A stretch of 64,000 nucleotides of DNA from positions 23,235,070 to 23,299,069 of the forward strand of contig NC_133218.1 in NCBI RefSeq assembly GCF_040436345.1. The letters are read 5' to 3'. This document shows positions 13,601 to 25,500 of this stretch, one piece after another. Numbering within the stretch: position 1 is the first letter of the stretch; every line of letters starts with the position of its first letter. The position numbers and the translations under genes are program-made. The stretch comes from Pagrus major. Lineage: Eukaryota > Chordata > Actinopteri > Spariformes > Sparidae. The notes below the pieces were generated by a model. That model made no database searches, was not told where the DNA came from, and saw only the letters and a program-made list of their open reading frames with translations.

Positions 13601-16600
13601 AAGTTAAGTATTTAAAAGGGCTGCAACTAATGATTAATCTTTTCATCGATTAATCTAACACTTATTTGGTTCATGAAAGGTCTGAAAACAGTAAAAATGT
13701 AGCTTGTAGGATTAGTTTATTAATATGTTATAAATATTCTACTCAATTAAGGGATTAATTCAACATTTGATCTATAAAATTCCCTAAAGTCAAGGTCAAG
13801 GTCTTAGTTTACTAACATGTAAGACAAAGAAAAGAAGCAAATTCAACCAATTTAGGAGCTTAAATCCATAAACATAATTTCTACATGAATAGAATAACTT
13901 AAACAATGAACTGATATCGAAATAGTTTACAATTAATGTTCTATCGACTCACTGATCAATTAATAAATTGGAATGTTCCCCAACCTCATGGTGATGTCTT
14001 CAAATTGCTTGTTCTAGCCAACCATCAGTCAGTCAGGTATTTCATTTCACTATCAATAATCACAATTGGGGCCGATATGTCTATTTTTTAAACAGGTGTT
14101 ATGTTTACAATATGATTCATGATTGGTCAGGATGATCATTTTTGTATCACAACCTTCTTTTTAACTAAAAAGCTATTAAATCCCCGATGATGTGACATTT
14201 GTTGGGGTCTGTACCAAACAAACATGACAATGAAAAACAATGAAAAACATGCACTCTTGGTATCATCTGCAAACTTTACATTAAGTATTACAAATTTAAA
14301 GCTTTGTTTGTCTACATTGCAACTGCTGCAGAGTTTCTCAGCATGTGCATTTCCTCAAAAACCACCCACACGTGAAGGATATCTGAACCATCACTGCCTA
14401 ATTTGGTTTCATAGTGAAAAAAACAAATTATTCCTTCACATGCAAATTATTACATCACCCGTAAAGATTCAAACCTGAAACACTGACACACTTTCTACTA
14501 TGTGTTCATTTTTTAATATTAAAATGCAAAAGAACTTCAAAGTACACCTGTAGCAGATGTTTAGCTGACATAATCTAACCTGTAACATTGGAATTTCCAC
14601 ACGGTTTCCTCTCTTCAACTCAAAACTGAAAGGCGGTGAGGGCAGGCCCCTAACCTCTTTCTACAGTAAACAGCAGCGACATGCAGTAAGTAGAACAGCT
14701 ACAGAGATGTTTGACCACAGAGCCCCGGTTTGAACTTCTGAGGAAGCTTTCAACAAGTTACATTTTTGTCCAGTCAGAGACGCCTGAAAGAACAGAACCC
14801 CTAAGAATATTATATTACATTAGAGACTTTTGAAAATTGGAAAGGTAATTTGAGAACTTGTCAATAATACAGCTACTGTCACTGTTTTAAAATGGATAGG
14901 AGAAGCCAATCAACATGAAAAAAACCTGTACTATAAAGAAATGTATACTTTTTTTGCATATTTTAAAAAGGTCAAAAACGAGCTGATACGCTGGTAATTT
15001 TATTGTCCAAGAATTGAATGACAAGCAAGACAGCGGTCGAAACAGCTAACACAAAATACTTAATAAGCAATTAGTTTTGCTGCCACTCAATGTCAAAGAA
15101 TGACAGCCAGGTACACCATGGTTTTCTCTGTCCACACTGATGGAGGGCTAACAAACAAGTATTAAGAAAAGCTTTACTTTCAGGGGTAGAAAACATGAGT
15201 TTACTGAGGCTAGAAGGCCAAAACAAAGAGATAATGATTAAAGACTTTCTGCTTAATCCAAATGAGTGTGGAGTGGACATGGCCTTGGTCTGATCAACTA
15301 TACTGCTGTGCTCACTTCAAAAAAGAATAGTGCATGTTCTTGAACTTCTTTTAATTTCACCAATTTTAGGTAAGAACGCAAGTGTAAACAGGAACTAGAA
15401 TTAAAGGAAGTAAAACAAGGAAGTACAGGGGTTGAGTCTTTGAAAACCAAAAGTTTCTTTGGTTACGTTATTGCTACAAAAGCAAACTCTGTGGGCCGCT
15501 CACTATCTGCTGAGTCACAATAAATCACACTGAAATGAAGCCGAAAGTAGAAATAAAACAGACTCGTCCCGAAAGTCAATCCTGTGTTGTGAACAGCTGT
15601 TCAAAAAAAGGTTTTTGTGGTTGACTTTTCAAGAATGAAATTCAATGAAAATGTCTGAACTAATTGGATTGTTGTCTGAAGGGTACAGGAGTAGTGACCT
15701 GGTCACCAAGAGCTTATACACCTTAAGACATTTACTCACAACAGGCTTAAGACTGGTTCATGTTAACAGATTTACACTCAGATAGACTGAAGCAAACCAA
15801 CTACAAAACTGCAAATTGTGATTCTCAACATTTAAATGTACATAAAGTGATGATCACATCACTGGACTTATGTTATGTCTTTGTAGACCATCAGCATTTA
15901 GGGATTTCCAGAGTTAAGAGTGATGTTGCTGCGGGAAACCCTGACATTATTCGATGGGGGAAAGCTGCAACAGCCAGATAACATAAGCTCGAAAGGACAC
16001 AAATCTCAAATGTCAAAAGTCTAATCATTATTATTTATCACAACTCCACTGATGTCTGGAGTCTGTCACGACTCCCTGAGGAGACAAACTATATTGGACA
16101 CACACCGCCCAGTTGCCAGGATGCAGTGTTGGCACTTAAGGTTCCTGCAACCCGCTCATACATTCATATTCTTATGTGTCATAGGTTGTACCATATTGAC
16201 ATTTCTACAAATGTTTCATATCACGAGAAGGCTGCTGCGGTGACCACAATTTCAAGACGGTGTTTTATCATTTGTAAGTGAGAAACCACTGGAAATTTTT
16301 GATTAGGGGCCACTGTGTTTGGACATTTGATACCTTTAACATTTAGGGTTTCCCCAGAGTTAGCAGGGTGTTGCATCGGGAAACCAGACATTGCTCTATG
16401 GGGAAAATGTTGGAGCTTCAACTGCCAGATATTTACATACACTTCAAATGACACAAATCGCCATTGTCATAAGTCTAATCTCTATTATTTTAGCCCACTG
16501 ATTCTCGTTCTGTTTTTCATTAATCTCAAAGGAGACAAAGACCCAACAGTATTAATTATTATCAGTTTTTTCCTGGGTGGAGGCAATGTTATGGCCAACT

Positions 16601-18115
16601 ATATTGTACACACAGCCCCAGAAAGTCCGATGCACCTATCTGTCTCAGAAAATCAAATAAATGTCATTAACAATAATCTTCAATAAAACTGGATAAAGGC
16701 ATGAATATTTAAGAATAATAATTCTGTAACAATCAGCATCAGCCACAGTTTACACAGCATGTAATTAGATGCATTTTGCAGAGTCTTTTGAGAGAAGTAG
16801 TTTACAATATTTGAACCAAGACAAAATGGATGTCTTTGTTAGGATCTGCTCTTTTGAGATGAAATGTGCAGTTCTGGTAACAGATCCTGTCACGTGCCTT
16901 CTGTCAGTTGTCATAGCTACTCAACAATCTTCACACACAGACTGCTTTCAACTTCTCTCTTCATGTTTTGAATTAGCTTGTCCCTTAACAAACCCAGCTT
17001 GGGCAGGCTGCATCTTGGATTCATCTTCTCTATCTTTCAAAAACTGTGTCTTCCAATAATTGTATCATATTGCCAGCTCCTTTTGACTGACGCTTAATTG
17101 TATTTCATTTATGATAAAAATAAATAAAATACATGTTTGAAGAATCTGCACACAGTTCATGCTCAGGGCCAAGACAATTCAGGGACCTCAGGCCACCATG
17201 CAAATAGATATGCCAATCCTCTCTCTTTCAATACACATGCTCATGCAGGTAAAATCATAATAGAAAGGTCTCAGAACTAAACAGGATCCAGGTGTGTCAC
17301 AGCCTTTTGTACTCTTATAAGAAGCTATTTATATGATTGTTGTGTTGGGAAGGGTGTGCCCTCTGAGGAGGTTACTTGAAGAGGATGGGTGCATGCACAA
17401 TGTGGATCTCGGGGGGGATGCTGAGGATGTCAAGGGTCGATGAAGGGCATGATACATTTTTGCCCTGGGGGCATCTAACAGGTTAATCCGCCCCTGTGTG
17501 TCGCTACACTGATACCTGCTCTCCTCTAAATAACCCGGTGACAGGTAGGAGCCACTATGACAACACCATCATATGTAATAACAGTATACCGACATAAACC
17601 AACACCAAAGAGAGTGTTTACATTAAATATTCATCATTACTGAGCAGCACCAACATCAAATTATGTAGATATAGAGCTAATGTGTAATAATCGGGAGGGA
17701 ATGTATCCAAAACCTTTGAATTAAAATTCATGTCAGTGCGTTAAAGAGACACAACAAGCCAGTAATCGGCTCTCCTCTCACCGAGCATTACAGAAAAACA
17801 GGCTGAGAGGAGATGAGCTAGGCCTGACGTTATGTCCGCTGTGTGTTTATCACAATAACCTACATTTAATGTAATGCAAATTAATAAGCGACAGGCACGT
17901 TAAGATACAACAAAGGCTGAATAATAACGCTGACCTAATGTTATAACCCTTTCCTTCCTGCCTTATTTGCTACAGCATCAGCCCCGACATTAACCCCGAT
18001 AGCTAACGCGCTTACCGGACAGTTCGTCGGGTTCCAGCCCGCTGTCGGTGTCGAGTCCGCAGATCACAAAATAATCTGCGAACCGGCAGGAACCGGAGCT
18101 GAAGCCGGTGGTCAT
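2784..18115 (-). CDS. DENND5A: DENND5A, 5' part (exons 1-3), cut by left edge
   Basis: Exons on the minus strand are 18115-18016 (exon 1, ATG at 18115-18113), 4384-4275 (exon 2) and 3480-2784 (exon 3). They join in frame with GT-AG sites to give the first 302 residues. An in-frame stop at 18142-18140 precedes the ATG. DENND5A (Rab6-interacting protein 1) is a DENN-domain exchange factor for Rab GTPases (Rab39) on Golgi and endosomal membranes. Visible landmarks are [12 protein letters not shown] in exon 1, [12 protein letters not shown] and [10 protein letters not shown] in exon 2, and [40 protein letters not shown] and [11 protein letters not shown] in exon 3; together these form the uDENN and the start of the cDENN region. 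The C-terminal DENN, RUN and PLAT domains must lie left of the window. Exon 3 ends in phase 1 after Ser-Gln. DENND5B is the alternative, but residues such as KFSGVYGP and the TMEM41B/IPO7 neighbours favour 5A. Confidence 0.95.
3217..3237 (-). repeat. In-frame His-Gln hexanucleotide repeat in DENND5A exon 3
   Basis: A short run of repeated TTGGTG units (plus-strand view) encodes alternating His and Gln (HQHQHQH, about residues 152-158). It sits in the linker between the [12 protein letters not shown] segment and the conserved [12 protein letters not shown] segment. The human linker here is acidic and has no such repeat, so this is probably a lineage-specific, length-variable, disordered loop. 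Confidence 0.8.
3481..4274 (-). other. DENND5A intron 2
   Basis: A 794-bp intron between exons 2 and 3. It holds one repeat fragment at about 3640-3750, ending in a ctgcagctct motif. That fragment resembles the terminal part of the MITE-like repeat seen in fuller form at 37697-38003. Otherwise it is AT-rich and unremarkable. Confidence 0.7.
5570..5850. repeat. Dispersed fish repeat (tgctaattagcactaaacac type)
   Basis: This stretch has the order 'gccatgttcaccatctt', 'agcatgctaacatttgctaa', 'tattggacaa' and 'gggatcaccaaagttatta', which I recognise from a very common interspersed element of acanthomorph fish genomes. A small related fragment, including a tagcatgttagcatgcta palindrome, occurs near 11873-11935. 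I cannot name its class with certainty. Confidence 0.55.
7190..7560 (+). repeat. Possible LINE-like 3' tail
   Basis: A T-rich stretch with repeated cttttatact and tgtatactt words, ending in 'gacaataaactctcaaatct'. This resembles the 3' untranslated tails of truncated fish non-LTR retrotransposons. There is no reverse-transcriptase coding sequence. The call rests only on the style of the tail. Confidence 0.35.
7623..7679 (+). repeat. (CA)n microsatellite
   Basis: A dinucleotide CA tract of nearly 60 bp with two short CCCA interruptions near its start. It is the longest simple repeat in the window and is likely polymorphic. Confidence 0.95.
10176..10495 (+). repeat. MITE-like repeat (gagctgcag-ended family), copy A
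   Basis: The copy starts at 'gagctgcagcgataagtcga' and contains 'agcaatttgaagatgtcact', 'tgggctctgggaaattgtg' and 'gggcatttttcac'. Those words occur in reverse complement in the copy at 37697-38003. It is non-coding, about 320 bp, and diverged. Confidence 0.65.
13616..14035 (-). repeat. MITE-like repeat, decayed copy B
   Basis: The stretch opens with gggctgcaactaatgattaa, a typical end of this family. Near its right end it has 'gatgtcttcaaattgcttgt', the reverse complement of the internal word in copy A. The middle is poorly matched and may contain an insertion or extensive decay. Confidence 0.5.
15895..16612 (+). repeat. Two diverged copies of a ~200-bp block
   Basis: Block A starts near 15895 and block B near 16342. 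Both contain, in order, catttagg-tttcc, gagtta, cgggaaacc, gacatt, a gatgggg/tatgggg word, ctgccagat or cagccagat, gacacaaat, aagtctaat, ttatt, ggagaca and aactatattg-acacac. The offset is about 445 bp near the start of the blocks and grows because B has extra sequence. No coding function is evident. Confidence 0.6.
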
Positions 18116-20848
18116 TTTGAGACTGGTCCGGTGGTACCCTTATCCCCTCAACAGGGAGCATATTAAAGGACCTCGGAGAAGTGATTTCGCCCTGCCATCA
18201 CGGATGCTACGTTACTGCGAAGCTTGAAAATCAGTACCGATACCAAGCTAACATGTCTGCTAACGGCAACGGCCACGATACATCCGGTACACGTTCCTTC
18301 ACAATAAAACACCCTCTCCACAAATTAAAAGGGACGAGAAAGTTTAAGTTTGACCCAAAACACACAAGTTAATACATAAAACAAGCACAAATTAAGATAT
18401 TTTGATTAATAACAATAAATAAGTTATAATCTTAAAAGAATAAGTTTGTATAAAATATGTATATATAAAAAGTACATAATAAAATCACATTGAGTAAGGG
18501 GGGGAGGAATAAGTAAATCTGGAAATCTGATAGTTAGAAAATATCTTTGAAGGTGAGAAATACTGTACATTTAGAGATTGAAATGGACACTGTATGCTAT
18601 ATTCAGCAGTGGTTTAATAAAATAAAAACTACAGGTCTACATATTAGGCCATATTTGCACAATTCATGATTTTTTTCAGTGTGTACTTGAGTACTTCACA
18701 ATTCTTCTTACTCCTCTTTTATGAGTGGATATGGTATATGTTAAAACAGTCCTCCTTTGTATCCATGAAACTTTTTCCTTGAAGGGCCAAAACTGAAACT
18801 GGTGGGCCACTGGCCAAAAGAAAACATATTGTGTTGTTCAGATGCAATGATGTGAACGGTACGAGGATCTTATCTTCCCTTGATAACTGATTGTCTGCAT
18901 ACTAGTCATTCTGCCCGCCATGCTCATACTATCAAAGATATTAAAAATAATTAGGGATCCTACATATATAAATAGCATTTTCACCTCAGCGTAACCTCAA
19001 CAGCGTAAACAGCAATTTATATCAGAATCTTTAAAAAAATCAATCTTCAACTCTTTTTTTGAGCTAGAAACAATTGGTTGACCAAATCAAACGCTATGGT
19101 AGGCCAACTTTGTCCCACGGGCCCCACTTTGGACAGCCCTGATGTACTTCATGCATTTTTTTGTTGTTGACGCCAATTGTTGTCTTATTTTTAGGGACAT
19201 TTTTTATTACTTCCGGTTTTACTCTTACTCTCTCTGGCTTTACCCATCCATAGAAATCAGAGCGTTGCAGTCGAAATGCATTGTGGTCCATCAACAGCAC
19301 CACAGCTGTAATCATCTGCTTTACATACAGTTAATCAGCAGGCTGATACTGTTGGTGCATGAACCTGAGAATTATTCTTAAACTACTCAGGAGTCAAAGT
19401 GCTACTGATGGATTTGTACATTGGAAACAGTATTTTATTCTATTTAGCACTTACTTATTTCTAGAAAGGCGTCATTATTTAACCGCCCTTATTTTTTATG
19501 TGATTTAAAGGTCTTTCATTGGCCTTTAAATACATTCATAGAGTAGAAAAGTCTATATGTTATCAACTTTCTTGGGGGAAGAAAGCGTGGATTAGATAAT
19601 ATACTCACAAAGGATGGTGCTTGAATGTAATACTGAATATTAAATACAGGAAATTGGAGCAAAGTGAGCTTTACATGTCACTATTAGTCAACCCACTTTT
19701 TCAGCATGTGTCCAATTAAGGCCATGCCATTCTATGCCAGAGAGAGGGGGAAAAAATAACTGTCATTGAATCTTACACACTAATCCTGTCACAATGTAGT
19801 GTTTTAATTTGTTTCAATGTTCTTTTAATTGAATTAAATGCAAAACGTTTCCCAGAATTAACTCACATTATAGGCAATCATGCTGCAGCTCATGCTTGTA
19901 CATGTCATGTTATCCGAACAGACCACTGCTTAACAGGTATGTTACAATATCACCACCTGGTGGCACTAAACCCTCACGCTTCACTACACAACAACCTTCT
20001 TACATATTTATCAGGAAACCCCAAGTATGAAGGACCTCTACGAATGTTATACTCATTTATGAATCAACTTTGCCACTACAAAAGGCTGTTATACTGTGTT
20101 AATAGTTCCCTGCTACAGCATGATTGAACTCTTTACAGATCATTCTCAAAACTCAATCATATTCTGTAAAGATAAATTTAATGATTCAATAAATATTTTA
20201 AAAAACATAAACTCGATTAGATAGGACAGGAATTTTGCAATCTGTAAACACTTCATACTGCAATACATCACTGCTCAGTACAAAATAATACTGCTTTCTG
20301 AAATGTTACAGAGGGTTTCACAAGTATTATCGCATTACATCTTTCATAGTAGGACAGAAAACAGCAATAATATATCCAATTTGAGTATATGTTCAGTGTG
20401 AAGTTTAGAATTAGTTTGGGTTTAAATATTTTTAGCAAATAGAGGGAAAACCCTCCAAGAAGATAATCAAGCTTCTATTTAAATATGGAGACAAAAAATA
20501 CATCATTAGGACCAGTTTATAGCATTTAACACTTGACCAAATGAAGATGCATTTCCCAAAAGAACAATCGGATGTATAAATGGAGCTCACTCATAAGAAC
20601 CATAAAAACAACCCAACAGTACTTGAAGTAAAATTATTTCCTGCGAGTAGATCAGCATTAGCATCCTCATACCACTTAAATGTCACATAAGTTGAAGCTT
20701 AGGTTGTCACTTCAAATCTGTGTATGAGGAGTTAACAGTCTCACAGCAGTACACAGTGAATCTGCTGATTTATAAGACATTAAAGTAAAAACAGGAAATC
20801 TCAAAACGCACCAAACCATCGCCTCTATAAATGTGCAATTTTAAGAGA

Positions 20849-21156
20849 TTAAAGGTGCAATATGTAAGAATTGGCCACCTGTTGAATTTATACTCAAAAC
20901 AAACAAGTGGCTGCATATCACCAGAGTAAATGCTAATTGCTGCTAACTGTAACTGCAGTTAGCTAGTTAGCTCAGTTAGCTTGCAGCTAGCAGTCCAGAC
21001 AGGGAGCTCAAGAGTGTTGGTGTTTACACCGCCAGCACGGGAGCTTTGGACCCAGATGGGACGGGCTACCTGGTTAGCATGCCAACCTCAGTTTTTACAT
21101 TCTCTTGACTATTTTTGAATGTTTTCAACTAAAATTCCTACATATTGCACCTTTAA
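20849..21156. mobile_element. MITE with TTAAAGGTGC ends, copy 1
   Basis: The left end TTAAAGGTGCAATATGTA and the right end TACATATTGCACCTTTAA are inverted repeats of more than 20 bp with one mismatch. The interior (about 300 bp) is non-coding and rich in gctagttagc-like words. This fits a non-autonomous DNA transposon. The TTAA ends could be the target duplication of a piggyBac-like element, or simply part of palindromic ends. Confidence 0.75.
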
Positions 21157-21762
21157 AGAAAATTCTGTCGAAAAAGTTGCCTGCATTAACATTCACTCAC
21201 TGCATCAACGTCTCTGGTAACCATCCAGAAAGTTTTTAAGCAATAGCAGTAAGTTAACTTAGCACACAGGCCAAAAACAAAACGACCTAACAACATGTAC
21301 ATGAAAACAAATCGGTAAGCTTTTATAGCCAAGGACATCATTAGCCATTTCAAACAAGTCAAAGAACAGAAAATAACAACATAAATCAGGCATCGTGATA
21401 CATTTCTCCTGGTGAAGAAGGGAAGCAGTACAAAGAAAGCTAAGGCTTGGATACTTTAGTCCATTGGCAGTCTTTTTGAGGGCACTAGTATGTCATCCAT
21501 GGTCTCTCCAGTTATACACTGGTCTATCAAACTATAGGATACATAATCTGTATACACAGCAAAAACTGGAGAACCCAGCCTGGATTTTTCTCAAACATAT
21601 AAGCCAAAATGATTCTGTTTGGCTTTTACTATCTTTTTTGGGTTGCTTGAATCTTACCACACAAAAATCAGTTGTGAGGAAATATTACACCAGCTCAGTC
21701 TGTTCGTTACAAGTTACAGTACAAAGATCTGTTTTTAGCAACTAATATGAACAGAAATGGGT

Positions 21763-21790
21763 AAAAAAAAAAAAAAGGGGGGGGGGGGGG
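21763..21790 (+). repeat. A14-G14 homopurine tract
   Basis: Fourteen A residues are followed directly by fourteen G residues. Since TMEM41B is on the minus strand, this would be a C14-U14 tract if its 3' UTR extends this far. Such tracts are prone to replication slippage and assembly error, and the G run could form unusual structures. Confidence 0.9.
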
Positions 21791-22030
21791 TCAACAAAAG
21801 TAGCACTTACTAAGATTGGTCATTACATTGTTTTATTTTCCACAGTTTCATTCTTTCCTTGCACTGCATACGTATGCCAAGGCAAGCACCATGTATCAAA
21901 ATTTCCTTTTTTAAAAATCCACTTTCAACAGTAGTGTGACAGTTATTGCTGTGGCGGTCTACTTGGTTAGGGTTGACATTAGACACAAGTTAGACACATG
22001 TTAAAATAAATATTAAAAAGGGAGTGGAAC

Positions 22031-22251
22031 TTAAAGGTGCTACCAACAGGATGTAGTAACTGATATGCTGCTGTCAAAGAAAATGTAAAAGTTAAAAAAG
22101 AGACAAAGATGTTTGCAATACAGTTTCATACAGAAAACAATTTCTTGTGATAGAAAGTAGGCCATATGGAACAACTGGTACCTGCATTTAAAAAAAAAAA
22201 ATCCAAGTATCAGATTGTTCTACTTCAACATCCTACAAGTAGCACCTTTAA
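22031..22251. mobile_element. MITE with TTAAAGGTGC ends, type 2
   Basis: The left end is TTAAAGGTGCTACCAACAGG and the right end read in reverse is TTAAAGGTGCTACTTGTAGG, each followed by ATGT. These are inverted repeats of about 24 bp with a few mismatches. The interior of about 170 bp is unrelated to the 20849-21156 element, so only the ends are shared. It lies 350 bp downstream of the TMEM41B stop codon. Confidence 0.7.
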
Positions 22252-22598
22252 TTGTCTGACAAGAATCATACAATAATGAGCAGTGCCTTAAATAAAAACA
22301 AAGAATCCAGTTTCTCTTATTTACAAGATGTGCCACATAAACAACATAATCACAGAAACCAAAAAACTTGTGCAGGCAGCGGCCAGTTTATACTTCACTT
22401 AACATCAGTAACAACCCACCACTGCATGCATTTTGTGGTCAATGAGTTGCTTGTCTTGCCAGTGATCAGTGATTCTCCCACCAGCAGCTGTGTATGAGAC
22501 TGAGGCAGAGCAACTTGAGTGACAGCTGCACGTTCCTGAGCCGAGGGGAGGGGACGTCGCGATCAGCCAGCTGATGAGGTGCTGAGGTGTTTAGCGCT

Positions 22599-25500
22599 TT
22601 ACTCTAGTTTCTTCTGCAGCTTTTTCTGGAAGCAGACGGGCAAGATGGAGAGCACAGCGAGCACACCGAGCACAGCCAGAGAGTTCCAGGACACGGCCTC
22701 GCCGGCTGTGGTCAGTTTGTACAGTGTTGTGCCTGCGTTGATCGCTACGAAGGATGGCGGTGCCACTCCTGTGAAGCAGCCAGGTTGAATGCAGGTGAGT
22801 CAGTGAACAACTAAATATACCAAACTAAAATACACCAAAAGGGATAGACAGTCTTACCGAGAAAGGTGCCGATGAAGAAAACTCCCAAAGGCACATTGAT
22901 GACAGGTGAGGTGATGTTGATGAACCAGTTGGGGAGGAAGGGGGTAATCCTCAGGAAGATGATGTAATTGATTAAATGATCTCTATGTTTGTCAACCTGC
23001 CAACAAAATGTCACAAGCAGAATGTTTCTGAAGTCATACACACTGCAACAAAATGCTGCAATCCAATAAAACAGCTCGGCAAGAGTTTATAATCATCAGT
23101 TTTTATTTTAAGGACTGTGGATTCAACTCCATGGACATTCTTGAAACACAGACACCCATCTCAATCTAGTACTACAGTCCAGGCCAAGACAGCAGCATAA
23201 AATTATTTTTTAATTAAAAAAATAGCAACTTTACAATATTATCTTATTTTTGGTTAAAAAAAAAAAAAACTACTTAAGCCTCCAAGTTTTCTTGCAGTGT
23301 CAATAAAAACTTGACAACATAAGCTTCACAAAAATACCCAAGCATCATCAAACAGAAAACTGCTGTTACAAAAATACCTTCAGTTCAATTCACAGTACAT
23401 TATCGGTGAAGGCTTTTACCTGCTGGGACCATTTCTGTGCCCTCTCCGAGAGATATTTGTAGACCATGGGTCTGCCCACCAGATATGACAGCAAATAGCA
23501 GAAGGAAGCACCCAGGCCCGAGCACTGCAGATAACAGACAAAAACACATGGTAACTGACTGACACAGAGACAACCACAATCACACAGCTGGAGAAAAGAA
23601 AAGGTTGGTTATTTCCAAACATATATCGGGGACTTGCCCCAGACATTGTCATACTCTGAAAATTAAACTGAAAAAATAAAAGCCCAATAATAAAATATAG
23701 GCTTTCTAAATAGAAAAAAAAAACAACACATCCAACCACTGTCTTCATCTTCAACCATCTATATGACTAGTCAGTGGTGTAGTGTTATATGTAGACCACA
23801 TGGTAAGTCATTTCACAGAAGAGGCTGAAGGCTTTGGTGTTTACACACATTAACCACTTCCCTTCCTGGTTGTCGCAACATAAAGCAGCATTATTATAGT
23901 GTTTGCCCCTGCCTTTTCGGGGAGCAAGATCCCTCCTCTGTTGCTCCTCCTAAAGTTTCTTTCATTTTTTCCCATTAAACAAATTTTCCTTATTCCAATT
24001 GGAGAGGATAATGTATGTGGTACAGAATTCAAAAGCCCCTTGAGGCAAATTTGCAATATTGGCCGACATAAATATAAACTTACATGACTTTACCATCACA
24101 GATAGATGCCAGAATTAAATGTTCAATTTTGATTCCACTGAAATTTGCAAGAAGAAAGGCACATTTACGAGGGATAGACCATTCTTGCAAAATAGGGGAT
24201 GTGTACCTAAATTCTTACATACCTAAGTGTGTCTGTTGGAAACTATTTCCATGCAAAGTTGTTCACTATACAACCTTTGTTTTCAGTGACACATTTCATA
24301 CTGGCCTTTATTACTCACCAAGCAGACTAAGAAAAGAGCCAATGGGAAAGGGTAAAGATAACCAGACAGGATGCTGAGGAATATAGATCCAGGAATCGCA
24401 AATGTTTGGAGGCTGACAAAAACGTCAAGGTAAACGACAATGCAAAAACACGCAGTTATCACACAGACAGACGCAAGTTAAATCAAATATATTAACAACA
24501 GTAACATTACATTAAGAGTGTATTTCTCTTTCTGTAGAAAAGTTGAGACATATTTTCCCCTAAAGGCATATATATATTTTCTCAAAGGATACAAAATATA
24601 TGTTGCGAAGTAGGCCACCAACACTTGGGTGTAATATGTGTCTTTGTATTTGGACAGCACAGTTCCCAAAGCTTTGGCATCATCCATGTCTTTAGGGATC
24701 TTGATTTTCTCCATTTCATCACTGCAGAAAAAGGGAATAAAAAATCTTAAGTCAAATATATTTCACACAAACATTTTCTGTTTTTGTTTTCTTCACAATA
24801 CATCTTCCAATCTCACTTCTATATTACTATATTTACACATGTTCAGAAGGTGAGCGAGCATGTAGGTTGTACTGGAAACGTATGATTTAATTCTTATGAG
24901 TCAAACTAAACATTCAGTATGACTGTGAATGATCCCGTTTCTTAAAGAACCCCTTTGATTGGTGGCACGCCCCAGTGGTTAAATGTATTTATTGTTTCAG
25001 CAGTTACACACTGCTTATTCGGTCCCAATTACTGTTCAAAATCGCCTCCACCAGTGCAAGAATAGAGATTTTTAAATTTTCACCAGCTGAACCCTAACTG
25101 GTACAGTTACATGCAAATAGCAAAAATTGATTGCTCAACAGAATACACAATACATAGACATAGAAATACCGCCCAACACCAGATGCAACCTAAGGTAATG
25201 GGAAATGTCACCTCTCCACTATTGGTACATCTCAGTTTCATTTGGTGCCTTACCTGCCTCAGCCAGTCTGCACTAGCTCGACTCAGACTAAGGCTAGCTT
25301 CTTTGTTAGGTGAGCTGTTAACTTTAGGATTTACATAAATGGTTTACTTTTTCCAACAACAAGATATTATATACGTTGTCAGGTCGGCTGGCTATCCACT
25401 CACACAACAAGAAAGTACCTCAGTTAGATGATTATAAAGAGACATTACCAGGAGAAGAAAAAACAGCTGATATGTAGGCCAAACAGATGCATACAAACAA

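Larger units (their letters stand above)
4385..18015 (-). other. DENND5A intron 1 (13.6 kb)
   Basis: A long first intron with no supported coding exon. It contains a dispersed fish repeat near 5570-5850, a possible LINE-like 3' tail near 7190-7560, a long CA microsatellite at 7623-7679, MITE-like copies near 10176-10495 and 13616-14035, and an internal duplication at about 15895-16115 and 16342-16612. Human DENND5A has an extra segment between DELS and GENFEQ in some isoforms. I could not find its counterpart here, and exon 1 joins exon 2 cleanly without it. Confidence 0.7.
18116..22598. other. DENND5A promoter side to TMEM41B 3' region
   Basis: DENND5A starts at 18115 on the minus strand, so its 5' UTR and promoter lie just right of that. 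The stretch 18120-18300 is relatively CpG-rich with no clear TATA box. TMEM41B ends at 22599 on the minus strand, so its 3' UTR runs leftwards from 22598. A possible minus-strand polyadenylation signal (AATAAA) is at 21837-21832. Two short inverted-repeat elements (20849-21156, 22031-22251) and an A/G homopolymer tract (21763-21790) lie here. No other gene is supported. Confidence 0.6.
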
